From Drechslerella dactyloides (taxonomy: Eukaryota > Ascomycota > Orbiliomycetes > Orbiliales > Orbiliaceae): a DNA stretch of 64,000 nt. The position numbers and the translations under genes were made by a program. A model generated the notes under the pieces. That model saw only the letters and a list, made by a program, of their open reading frames with translations. It was not told where the DNA came from and did no database searches. This document shows, one piece after another, positions 20,823 through 32,285 of this stretch. The number at the start of each line of letters is the position of its first letter. The stretch's first letter is position 1. The stretch is from the NCBI GenBank assembly GCA_020064725.1, contig JAGTWJ010000019.1, positions 248,001 through 312,000 on the forward strand, written 5' to 3'.

Positions 20823-21558
20823 TGTCTATTTCTTTATTGTGCATAGGCTGCACATTCCTTATGTTTGTACATTAGCTGTTGTACATCAGGGCATGTATTT
20901 TTTGTGTGTTTATGCCTGCACACGTACATATTTAAAAGATCCCGGAAGAAGATAGTAGGCGATCATCTTCCTATTGTTGTACGTACGTGAGCGTGTAATA
21001 TTATTATATATACTAGCGAAGGTCGCCCTCCTCAATAACACAGCCCAGCCGGCCGCCGGCCGGCCACCAAAGGTGGGAGATGTGGCCTAGTGATATTGTC
21101 TAAGTGAAGAACTTTTATCTAAGCGATTATGTGATGAGGTATAGAAGTAACCATATATGGCTGTTCTTGTGACTGAGAGATTCCTGAGAGGGGAGTTGAA
21201 TAACTGGATGTGGGTGTTGAATATGTCCTCGAGATATCGGAGGTTCGTGCTTCCTTTATACTATTTCTTCAAACTTAGAAAGTCAGCTGATCAGGTTAAC
21301 TCTGCCATCTCGGCTTTATGCCGCAATTTCCTATTTTTAAAATGGTGACAAGGCGCCCCTTCGAATTCGGCTAGCACCAGCGTATATACATTTTAAATAC
21401 CGGATGCCGAAATGAAAAGCTTCCATGATCTACCGATTTTGGATCTTCACCCGCGCTGCTATCCTACAATATAAAGAGTCACTACACTATCAACAAAAGC
21501 AAAAAATGCTTCGCTACAGGTCAAGAATATGGCCCACTCATAACCTCATACTCATACC

Positions 21559-21612
21559 GGTACCTCAACTTCTGCTGGTACCTCAACTTCTGCTGGTACC
21601 TCAACTTCTGCT
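21559..21612 (+). repeat. 18-bp minisatellite, three perfect units
   Basis: Unit GGTACCTCAACTTCTGCT, three exact copies. In one frame it reads Gly-Thr-Ser-Thr-Ser-Ala repeated and is followed by Tyr-Ser-stop, as in tails of wall glycoproteins, but the frame is closed just upstream. Confidence 0.9.
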
Positions 21613-22015
21613 TATAGCTTAATTCATCTTGTTCATCATACAACAATACGTATCAAGGTATCATGATATCATATATATCATATGAATATGAGACCCGAAA
21701 TATATATACTGATGACAATTATCTTTGGCTGATCTTACGCCTACAATTCTACAATGTATTGTCTGTGTTTGGCCCGTCACGTTGACACCGTCCTGGCTCA
21801 GATTTATGTCTTATGCCCCTCCCAACATTTTGTTTAAGTGTGTGTGATTTATGGGTAGCAATGCTGGAGTAATGGCTGTGCTCGGATGCTAATATTAATC
21901 TTAAAAAATGGAAATAAACTTATAGGCTAGTCATGCATTTCTCGCGCGTCTTTCTTTACCATCGTCGCGACACTCGGCCGCTTGATCGGTAGCTACAGCT
22001 TTTTCGAAACACCTT

Positions 22016-22095
22016 GAGGATCCCGTTTGGACGTCCGAAAGCTCGAGGATCCCGTTTAGTCTCGGGATCCCGTTTGGGCTTTCGAAAATCCCGTT
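22016..22095. repeat. Degenerate GATCCCGTTT repeats
   Basis: At least four spaced copies of GGATCCCGTTT(G/A) or AATCCCGTTCGG within 80 bp, some alternating with TTTCGAAA/CCGAAAGC. Confidence 0.7.
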
Positions 22096-22752
22096 CGGGT
22101 AACAAGTCCAGCTTGCCGAAGGCATCTTTTTCTTGGAGCCTCCTGCTCTGACCCTCTAGTCTGCCGCCATTTCCAACTTATTCGGGTCTCCTTTTTGAGC
22201 GGTTTGACACAACGCATCGCTATTTCCAGCGAGTTCCGCATTGGGAAAGTCCAGCGAGACCGAAAATCACACAGCCCCGAAACTAGTAAGCAGTATAAGA
22301 ACACCACGAATCATATTGACACGATGTACTTGAAGGCCGCAAGGCGGCACTTAAACCCGACTATAAGCTTCTCTATTCGCTTTTTATCTTTGTGTTTTAT
22401 TTTTATTTTTGTGTTTTAAGGCGAGCGCCGGGTACACCGGTGTCTAGTGTCTATGGTAGTGTCTACCAGAAGTATCTCGAAAAACAACACATTCTGGTTT
22501 TGCCCGTACCCAGACGGTTTTGTATGGCGGGGTTATTTTTTAGGGTTAAACAGAAGCCCCTCCTTACAGTCGGACATAGAGTGTCTGAATATGAAGAGCT
22601 AAGGCGCGCAAAAGTGGACAAATCTGTTATATTTGATTGCCCCATATATTTCCATGTCATCCACATCCATATATATAATCGTACGTCCGTGCACTCGTAT
22701 TGTTTACATACTATTTCAGTCCGGAGCGAGCGACCGGCAACTGAGGAGGCCA

Positions 22753-22812
22753 GGCCAGCAAGCCGACACCCGGGTACCCACCAGCAAGCCGCCCACCAGC
22801 AAGCCGACACCC
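22753..22812. repeat. GC-rich CCAGCAAGCCG repeats
   Basis: CCAGCAAGCCG occurs three times within 60 bp, with (A/C)CACC spacers, in an otherwise AT-rich interval. Confidence 0.7.
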
Positions 22813-23914
22813 AGGCCGCCGTCGGTGACCCTGCAGAACCGGCGCAGGCAGAAGCCGGCACTAGCGCGCGCGCAATTCACTAGCTGCTCTACAAGGTGCC
22901 TATATAGTTTTATACTAAAATATATAAGGTACTTGGTGAGCTAACTGTCGCGTCGGCGTGCGACTGTCGGTATCTGAATGTTTGCTTGCTCGTCTGCTCT
23001 GAGTGCAGTGGCTATATAGCGCGATATCTACATCAATACACATGACATCTACGCGCTGGAAACCGAGGATCTGGAATCAGTCAGCCATACGAGTCACCCA
23101 AGTCGATAAGAAATGCCCCCGCAGAGCAGCCGGTCGCCGAATCCTTTTATGTTTGTCCATCCGTTTTCGACCTCTTGGTCCACGTATTCTAAACGTTTAA
23201 CATTTGAGGATGCATCTCCTTATTTAGGCAATCACATTTTTCCCCTGCTTTGTTTCAGAAAGCGCCCACTCAGCCAGGGTAGAAAGAAGTACCACTTACA
23301 CAGACTAAGCTACTTCAAGAACTAGCGCAAAGATTGAAAAATGCCCGGATAGGAAATCACAAGGTCATTAAGTACTTAGGTAGCACTGACAGTTATTTGA
23401 GGGGGAAAAATTAGTTCTGTATCATATTTCTAGATCTACTTACTTCTATACAAGCATTGTAAGCCTTAATAATACCGATAACAATATATATCTGTAGGTT
23501 GGATCTTGCATTCATCGATATATGGGATCCGACATCAATCGATCAACCAACCATATATATATGGCTCACAAAGTCAGCCCGCTGTCGTTTGGCCTGCGAA
23601 ATATGCACAAATGTATTTGCTGAAGAGCGTAGACTTCATTGATCACATCGCGATCAAAAGCGATGCAGAGTCATCAGACAAGCATTGCAATGCAATATTA
23701 TAATGCCTCGATCGAGTTGCTATAGTTGGCCCTTCGTTATTACGTAGGCAAGTACTTACTTAGTAGTTATATCGTGTGTCATACATCATTCAATACCACT
23801 AGCCCTTAACTCAAGCCGGCAACTTGCACACACCAGTACATTTCTGAGTGGATGCCAGGTATGTTTGGAGAATACTCTGAGAGAACAAAAAGACGAATCG
23901 CCTGCAGAAATTTA

Positions 23915-25705
23915 TCACATCTGAGAGTCAATTGGAATACCCTCCTTCTCGACTGGGCGCCCCGGGGGCACAGCGGCGCCCTTTCCGCCCAGCATCCCCT
24001 CCGCCCTCCGCGACTCAACCTTCGCTCCTGGGTTCGCCTCTAGCCATTCCTCATAGTCGACCACATCCGCGTCTCGCCCCTTGGTTTCTGGGATGAAAAA
24101 GAACGTGATGACAGCGCCCAAGATGTTGCAGCCAAAGAAGATCCAGAGGACATTGGGAAGCCCAATCTTGTACTGCGCCAGCCAGTTGAACAATATGGCA
24201 GATAGAATAGCACCGAGCTTGCCGACAGCAGCGCTCAGCCCGTGTGCGAAACCACGGACCCGAGACGGGAAGACTTCAGCAGGAACGATAAACGTCGTAG
24301 CGTTGGGTCCAAAGTTGAAGAAGAACTGCGCGAGAGCAAACAAAACGAATTTGCCGCCCTTGCCAATGTCATCATAGCCGCCGGCCAAAGTGCCGAACAG
24401 GAGCGCTGTGATGAGAAACCCGCCAATCTGGATAGGCTTGCGGCCGATGACCTCAATAAATCCGATGGTGAAGAAGTAACCGGGGACATACCCGGCGACG
24501 GCGATAATCAAATTGCCAAGAGCGTTCTTCATAAGCTTGTGGTAGTTGTTCTTGCCGTCAACGAATCCAATCACACTCAATATGTACGACTGATTAAGGT
24601 TGATACCATAGAACGATACATCGACAAGAAACCACGTCGCTGCCGTTCCGAAGAGCGTTTTGAAGTGTCTCCACTCGCTAAAGTAGACGAAGAAGGTATT
24701 GAACTTGGCTTCAGGTACTTCAGAGCCGGAGACAAGCGCAGGAGGAGCAACACCAGTCCCAATAGCCATAGACCCCTTGCGAGCAAACGGTCCATCTTCA
24801 CTCTCGGAACCATTAGCGAGCTCTGGGACGGTATCCGACTTGGCCGGCTGTTCGATAGACGACGACGACGTCGACTTAGAGTTCAGTTCCTGGGATTGAA
24901 GAAACTGTTTTCCTTCTGGCATCGTTAGGCGTGGCCAAAGGGTCGCGAGCGCAGGAATAATCGCAACCCCCATCTGGATACGCCAGACAGCGTCGAGCTG
25001 ACCTTCGTTTCCGTCGACGTTTAGAGCCTTCTGGAAAGCGGCCAGAACAATGACTGTGACGATGGATCCTGCGAGGGTACCCCATCCTTGGTTCGAAAAT
25101 ATGAACCCAAGCAAAATACCTCGGCGGCGTAGATGCGTCCGCTCGGAAGTGATGGAAGCGGACATTGGATAATCACCACCAATACCTATTCCCATAACGA
25201 TGCGCCAGCACAAGATCCAAACCATCTTGCTGTTCGGCGTTGGAATACTGTTTGGGAGACTGATGACTAGAACCATGCCAATAATGCAGAGGATGAGTTC
25301 CTTGCCATAGACGAAACGACGACCAAAGGCATCGCCAAGAAAGCCGAACGTAAGCTGGCCGATTACATTGCCAAAGTTCGCAGCGCCGTTGACGCAACCG
25401 CGCAGGAAGAAGGGATATCTGGATTGGCTTCCTCCCCAGTATTCATCGATCCACACTGGAGTGACCAAGTTGATAATAAAGAGGTCGTACGAATCGAGGA
25501 AGAACCCGACGCTATACCCAGTTAAATTAATATTAACACTACTTTAACAAAACAAATGCTGGTACACGCAAGGATATGAGTTTAAGTTAATCTCAACGTA
25601 CCCAGCAATCAGTAATAGCTTCAGCTCGCCCCTCGTGAGAAAGTTCAATCGACCTCTCAACGGCCGGTTTTGATTGTATTGTTCCTGTTCGCTGACGTCA
25701 GCCAT
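23915..25705 (-). CDS. High-affinity phosphate/H+ symporter (PHO84-type MFS)
   Basis: Plasma-membrane inorganic phosphate transporter. Exons 25705-25602 and 25511-23915, joined over a 90-nt GT-AG intron (GTACGT...GGTATAG), give 566 aa, close to the family length (about 560-590). ATG 25705 gives a short cytosolic N-terminus, then the first membrane helix and the conserved FFLDSYDLFIIN made across the splice. GIGIGGDYPMSA is the PHO84-family signature. A large central serine-rich loop (about residues 260-320) separates two six-helix halves. IPAEVFP-like VPAEVFPSRVRG and FFIPETKGRD lie in the second half. It is the only recognisable gene in a 9-kb gene-poor interval. Confidence 0.95.
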
Positions 25706-28700
25706 GCATTAGGTTGCAAATTATATCAAAGTAAGATCAAAGTCACGATTTCCTTGTCGTACAAAAGTCACTGGGTTGCCATGCTCGTCCACGTCGTAAC
25801 GTGAATAACCTTCTTCTTCCCACTTCATGGCGCTCGCGAAGCAAAGGCCTTAACTCCACGGCTTGGCTGCGTTGTGTGGCGTTAGAAAGCAGCGGCCAAG
25901 AGCCGGCGAAGCTTTGCTAAGGAATCGGCAAGAAAGCTTGGTGGTCGCAAGAAAGATTATGCAGCCACCGGAGGATATTTTAAAAGTATGTGCAACCAAC
26001 AGTGGTAGGTGTTATGATTATCCAGACTGGACCGGCTCATAAGATGGAAGAGTAAAGCCAAGAAGAAGTGGTATGAACGTGTCAAAAAGTGCAGGAATGC
26101 CAGCCCTCTTCATACTATATTCTATGTGAACGGGAGCCGGATACCTGACCGGGGCGACCCCCAAGTTTGGCACGCCTCAGTTCAGTCGCTCAAGGTATCC
26201 CGTTTTACGGACTGCAGACAGGAACGGAGTGGGATAGGAACTTTAGTCTCATGCAGGTAGGAGTATCTTTTCCATTATCATATGGAAACGTATCATATCT
26301 AGCTCACGAGACAATTGAAAGTTCTCTCTGGGCAATCTGGTGATTACTTGGTGCTTTAACGATGACCAGCTAGTTAGCCAAATGCCGGCTTTCCTTTCTT
26401 AGGAACATGGACGAGGCTATTGTGATCTCAGAGTGTTCTTCGTATACCCGTGTGCCCGATAAAGGGATTTGCCATTCTTTTCCTTTCTGCCTTCTTTGCT
26501 TTTTAGTCATTCTGTTCTCTGTTAGATATGTCGCCGAGATCCAATAGAGTGGCTGTTTCGGAGCACGCTTTCTACCTCAAATTAGTTCACGAGCGTGCAC
26601 GCGGAGGCCTTGCAAACAGGCGTGGGTGGGCGACCCGTTAGCAACTGAAGCGTGCCCGCCTCGGTCTATCATGCGCGGTCAGATAATACTCTTTCGTCCT
26701 GCGGGCGATCGCGCGCGGTGTCATCAGCCACTAGCAGTCCGGGCCCAACTTTGAAAAATGTGTAAAGGCTTCCTCTTTGTGGGGCCAGAATAAGCAATAT
26801 CTACACCACGGCTTTTCAGGAGCCTTTGTACATAGAGGGAGACCGAACACCGTTCGCTGTATTGCAATCGGTCGATTGGTCGGCACTGGGGCAGAATGCA
26901 TGCCCGCAGGGAAATCTATTCGTTGTCGCAGAGATCCGAAACAATATCGAATTTGGGGGCCAAACCTTTAAATACGTCGCATCGTCACCAACCCTTGCGA
27001 GCCTCTAGACTGCATCACGCCAGCGACTTGCTTGTAGGCCTTAAGGCTCAGCCATCCACCAGCCGGTTATCCGAAGGCTTCCGTTCGAAATGCCCTTGAA
27101 GGCCGCTATCGATCCTTTACATTGTTCGTAAACAAAAAGGCTTCCATGTCAACAGGTCTGTGGGTTTGCATCCCGAGACTTCATGCATATTAGCATTCCA
27201 CGCCTCGAGGCTACATATGACCTGGCATACACTGGCGGATACCAGGCATGCTCCGAAGCTAAGACTTTTCCCCAGTCTCTTGGTGACGTATACCAAGCTC
27301 GTTTCTGCTGTCTCGATTTCTACCCGCGGAATATTTAATCTTGGGCTCTTGGCTTTTGCAATTTTGGTGTGTGATGTGCTTGCTTTTGTTCTAAACGGCT
27401 TTGCGGAATCGGATTGAGCCCGCCGTCGATTCCACATATTAAGGCCAGTAGGCAGCCGTTTTGGAAGCCATGGGCTTGCTCGTCAACTTAGAAGGTGGCA
27501 GTTTAAATTTGCGCGATCAGCGTGTTCGGTTGTGGGAAGGCTCGACACGGAAATCGCCCAATCAAAAGAATTGTTCCCGCAACGTGGTTAAACGGCTGGC
27601 CGTGATCTGCCGAATGGTCGTACAAGATCCTGGCGAGCTTGATGCAAGCCAAGACCAAATGAGGGCTAGTGCGGCCGCTCGACTTTTCTGCATCTGTAGC
27701 CTCAATATCCCACTACTAATGCTGTTTGAAAATTCAACTTATGAGATACGTACCCTTCGTAGTTATATCTCAACATCGAGCTAAACGAAAGGCTTACTCA
27801 TTACTATACCTCCATTGTTGATAGTTCATTCGGGCGCCATCTCATAACTAGACTGTAAGCCTTGAGTCGCCATGCCCATGTGATTCACATAGGCACAGCT
27901 TTATCAAAAAGTAGCTTTTACAATAACGAATCCAGATCTAACACCCCGAGACTTATTGAAAGGGTGTATTTTGGCGGATTTTGCGGCTTCTTTAATTATG
28001 ACAATTTATCAACCCTCCTTTCATTCGTTCCATGCAAGCTCGGAAAACCAGCTGGGCCAGTAATTAAATAAGTTTAATCTAGCATTAAGAATCACGATGC
28101 CGGAAGCAAGATATCAAGAGCCGGGTATCATGCTGTTCTGGTGGACGCTACTCTGCGAGTTTGTGCCAGCTTTCAGGATGACACCGGTATCATGCCAAGT
28201 TCATCACCTAAAAGCTTATTCGCCTCCATGCTTAACTTGGCATCTCTAGACGATGAAAAAAATGTCTTGCTACCCATATGCCATGCAGGACTTCTCGAAC
28301 ACGAATTTACAGTATCTTTATTGAACAGGACAATTACGCCACCCTGCATTGTCTCGCTAACGGCGCCGGCGCACATTGGCTCTCCTCTGGTATGCAGAAC
28401 ACGGGGCCGCATCCCGAAATATTACAGGTCAACCCAGGACGTCGGATGTTGACCTAGTCCGTCTGCATAGTAGCGGAAGATGTGCGAAGTACCCTGGTCG
28501 AAGTGGCCTACTGCAAGGCGGCAGGCAACCTCACGCTAGCGGCGTCATGTCATATGTCATCCGTGAGAATATTTTAAAAAATCTCAGAGTCTCGGTTTAG
28601 ATGGAGATTTCAAAAGTACACAAGGTTCCAGACCGGTGGCAATTAAATTTATGGCTAAAATTGAACGTATGTACATAAGAATGATGTGATGTCTGCGACC

Positions 28701-29887
28701 CGAAAAATTGCTTTGGATACGCTGAAAGGAGTAAACGCCGTTAGTCGTTCTTCAACCAATTCGGCGGCGCGGCGTGGGGCATGCATGTGAAGATACGATA
28801 TAGTCTCGGGGACGATACGATATCGGAATGTCAGCGCTTTAATTGATCGGGCAGCGCAGCCTAGCTGAATGGGAGTACATACGGTGGTGACGGGACCATG
28901 AATTCGCCTCAATGTGGTACAATTGAGCGTGCAGGAATTCCGTTTCATGATTTGCGCAAGATCGGGACGTGGGGTTAGGTAACCTTTGCCATCTTTCTCT
29001 TCCAGATTTGTATGATCATGGTCACATGATAAATAATTAAATGCCTGTTGCCATCGAACCAGTGACGAAAGGAATGATTCTAACCCTGGACTCGCGGGGG
29101 TGTATACATGTATACTACAGATGGTGCGTGAGACTATCACATATAGGCGCCTTACTACTATAGATCTTCGATTATATCGCTTCATCGTAGTATTTATATT
29201 TGTTCTTAGCTTATAGCGCTTAGATAATGTCTTCATCAATATTTCGAATCAAGTTGAAGGTTGATGATTTGCGAGTTCTTTGGTCGCGCCGGCGCCAGCC
29301 GGCCATTATTAGCCGGCAACTATCGGCTATTATGGTGACTTGGTGCTCTAGATATCGATATTAAAAATCGATGTAGACATGTGCACACGTGTATACGTAT
29401 AGACCACGGTCCGGTTGCAACTTTAACTTGATTATATATGTTATTTCAGCGAGGGGGTCCCGGGGGTCCGTTCCGGCCTAAACTCGGCCTAAGGGTGAAT
29501 GTGCTATTCGTTTTCTTGGTGACTTTTGAGAGGTGACCTGCAATGAGAATTCAAGATATATTCCCGTGGTGCCGGTAGCGGAAGCAGCAATGTACATTAT
29601 CATCAGCCTAGCCTTAGGAAGCCGAAGCGGCGACGCGACGAGCTCGCGAGAAGCAGTCACCGCCACAGTTGCCATGTCCGTGACGCCACATCGCTCCTAC
29701 ACCGCCACGTTTGGCGGGACCAAACGCGGTGCACGTCGCCCCACCTCAGCAACCCAAAGCGCACCAGAACTCCCTCAAACCCTCACGACCGCATCGCGCG
29801 CCAACATCCCTAAACTTCGGATAAACCCCCTAGATCAACTGCCTTTGGACTACCTGGCCTACTCTCAGTCGCATCTACTCTTACTCG
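25706..29887. other. Gene desert of about 4.2 kb
   Basis: Many short frames, none recognised. A plus-strand frame ending near 27417 has a hydrophobic C-terminus (GLLAFAILVCDVLAFVL) and a minus-strand frame (28655-29236) is 193 codons long, but neither shows a family motif or splice context. GCCGGC-rich palindromic patches occur near 29285-29320. Confidence 0.5.
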
Positions 29888-31772
29888 ATGTCCATACCGG
29901 GAGCCCCCACGGCTAAAGAGAAAAAGTATGACCGGCAGCTGCGACTCTGGGGAGCTGCCGGCCAAGAGGCCTTAGAGAACGCCCATATCCTCCTGGTAAA
30001 CGCGACGGCGGCTGGAACGGAGACACTGAAGAACTTGGTATTGCCTGGTATGCTCGTACGACCGAGCCCTCTGCTTCAGAATCTTCTGTATTAATGCATG
30101 GAACTATGACAGGTATCGGCAGGTTCACCATATTAGACGACGCCGTTGTAAAAGATGAAGATCTAGGAACCAACTTCTTCTTAGACGATAACTCGATAGG
30201 CCTTTCGAGAGCTCAGAAGACATGTGAACTGCTCTGCGAGCTGAATCCAGATGTCCAGGGTGATCATATCAAAGATGTCTGCCAGCATTTCCACCCCAAG
30301 ATTCTCGAGACTCAATTATTAATATAGGTGGTTTCTAGAATATCACCAACTTTATCCATACAAACCCTGAAAAATTGAAGACCTTTACTACCGTAATCAT
30401 CACCGGCGACGTTCCGATATCAACTCTACTATCGCTAGATAATCTTCTCTATCCCCTCGATATACCTCTATTCGTCCTCAAGTGCGTCGGCTTCACCATG
30501 ACGTGTCGCTTAGCTCTTTCCGAACACACCATTGTTGAAACACATCCAGACTCCACGGTCGATCTTCGCCTCTTGAAACCTTTCCCGGAGTTAGTCGCAC
30601 TCTACGAAGAAAAAGCCGCCATAATGGACGACAAAGAAAAGATGTCAGAACACGATCATGGCCATATCCCATACGTCGTCATTCTCCTAAAAGCCCTCGA
30701 CGATTGGAGATCAACCCATGGTGGCAACATTCCATCAAACTATCGTGAGAAGAACGAGTTCAAGTCCTTCCTGCGAGGCAAGATGTGGAATGCGGACGAA
30801 GAAAACTTTGAGGAGGCAATCGCTGCCGTGCTGCCGTACTTCAACCCCCCATCAATAGCCTCAACAACCAAAGAAATATTCGAAGACAAGAAATGCACTC
30901 AATTGACGGCTACATCATCAAATTTCTGGATAATCGCTCGGGCGATCAAAAACTTCGCTTATGACGATAACGAAGGCATACTACCCCTCCCTGGCGCGTT
31001 ACCTGACATGAAAGCCGAGTCGAAAGACTACATCCGCCTCCAGAACGTTTACAAGGCCAAGGCGCGAGCCGACCTAGCTCGCGTTATGGAGATCGTCAGG
31101 GTCCTCCTGTCTGGAGTGGGAAGAGATCCAAACTCAATTTCTGAAAGCGATGTTGAAACCTTCTGTAAGCATGCTGGTTTTGCGAGATTGACCCGAGGGA
31201 GGAGCTTGAACGAGGAGTACGAACATAACCCAAAGGTCAAGACAGTTTGTAAGAGTCCCTTCGGTACCTCAAGTCACCGGTTGCTAGCTAATATTAGTCG
31301 ATAGCCAACGAGCTTTCTGATCCGACCTCTCTGATGCACTATTACCTTGGGATCCGAGCATATGAAATGTTCATCTCGGAAGAATCGAATAGCAAACACA
31401 CTCCTCCAGGGATTGATGATTCAACTGCCGAAAATGACGCCGAACAGCTAGATCAGTATGTCACGGTAATATTGGACAAGTTAAACATAGCACACTCGCC
31501 AGAGCTACTGGAGGGCACCTCGAAAGCCGTACGAGAAATGTCAGTCACCATCCCCCTATCGACTGACGTTCTGAGAAACCTAAGATCAGCCCCTAACATC
31601 TTTATGACACAGTGTCCGTGTGGGTGGCGGAGAGCTGCATAACATTTCTAGTCTGGCAGGTGGCCTTGTAGCGCAGGAGATTATCAAGGTGATCACGAAA
31701 CAGTATATTCCCATCAACAATACGGTAATTTTCGATGGCATCAGCAGCCGTTCGCAAGTGTACGAGTTATGA
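29888..31772 (+). CDS. ULA1: NEDD8-activating enzyme E1 regulatory subunit (ULA1/APPBP1)
   Basis: Pairs with UBA3 to activate NEDD8/RUB1 for cullin neddylation. Exons 29888-30047, 30113-30276, 30339-31263, 31305-31539, 31613-31772 give 547 aa. The N-terminal KKYDRQLRLWG is the family signature, followed by the ThiF/Rossmann region (ILLVNATAAGTETLKNLVLPGIG across intron 1). EHTIVETHPDS, DLRLLKPFPEL and LAGGLVAQEIIKVITKQY are conserved late blocks, and the protein ends SRSQVYEL. The catalytic cysteine domain is reduced, as expected for the regulatory half. Introns 2 (62 nt, GTCTGC donor) and 3 (41 nt) have weak or short signals, yet all phases agree. Confidence 0.93.
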
Positions 31773-32285
31773 ATGTGGTGGTTCACGGGGGCTTCAGAAA
31801 TTACCCGGCGCGAGTCGTCATCCATCGGCCAGCGGTTCCATGATGTCCTCCTACCGGGTCGTTGCTTCTAGCGCTGGTCTGAAGTCTCGGATACATTTAT
31901 ATAGCTATAAGCCAGCCTCGCCTTCAATGTACAAACCTCAAAGTGTTAAACGTCCTTGCGATCTGATACTGATCGGTAGAAGGACCTTGTAATCTTTGCG
32001 CAGGCTAAAACGCGGCTGTTGTATTTTGGGTGTTGCGCAGGACGCGTAGCTTACGTGCAGAAACACCTGCCCAATCTTTGATCTCGCTAACTAGGCCCTT
32101 TCACTCTCTTTCAACAACCAAGTTTGTACCCGTGGCCTCGCATCACATATCAGAACGACACCCTACTACCACCCCTGCCACCAAGTCAGCCTGGCCTAAG
32201 AGCCCAGTTGATTTTGGCCTTGGCCCTTGCATCCTCATAACCTGCCTCGGAACACGAATCTGCCATTGCAGTATCCGTGATAATA
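31773..32285. other. Intergenic between ULA1 and the DUF6697 gene
   Basis: No recognised feature. An acceptor-like TTGCAG just upstream of 32271 could belong to a non-coding or short first exon of the downstream gene. Confidence 0.5.

Larger units (their letters stand above)
20465..23914. other. Gene-poor, repeat-containing interval of about 3.4 kb
   Basis: No gene recognised on either strand. It holds several small repeats, listed separately (hairpins near 20738-20822, an 18-bp minisatellite at 21559-21612, GATCCCGTTT repeats at 22016-22095, GC-rich CCAGCAAGCCG repeats near 22755-22810). A GC-rich palindromic patch (CCGGCCGCCGGCCGGCC) is at about 21048-21064. Confidence 0.6.

Noticed and set aside
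25780..25800. E-box-like sequences upstream of the phosphate transporter as PHO4/NUC-1 sites
   Set aside because: CACGTC and AACGTG are present but no perfect CACGTG core, so a phosphate-response element cannot be claimed.
27160..27417. Plus-strand frame with a hydrophobic tail
   Set aside because: One membrane-like stretch is not enough to claim a gene; start and splice context are missing.
28655..29239. 194-codon minus-strand frame
   Set aside because: Translation has no recognisable domain and the region is gene-poor; kept only as part of the intergenic description.
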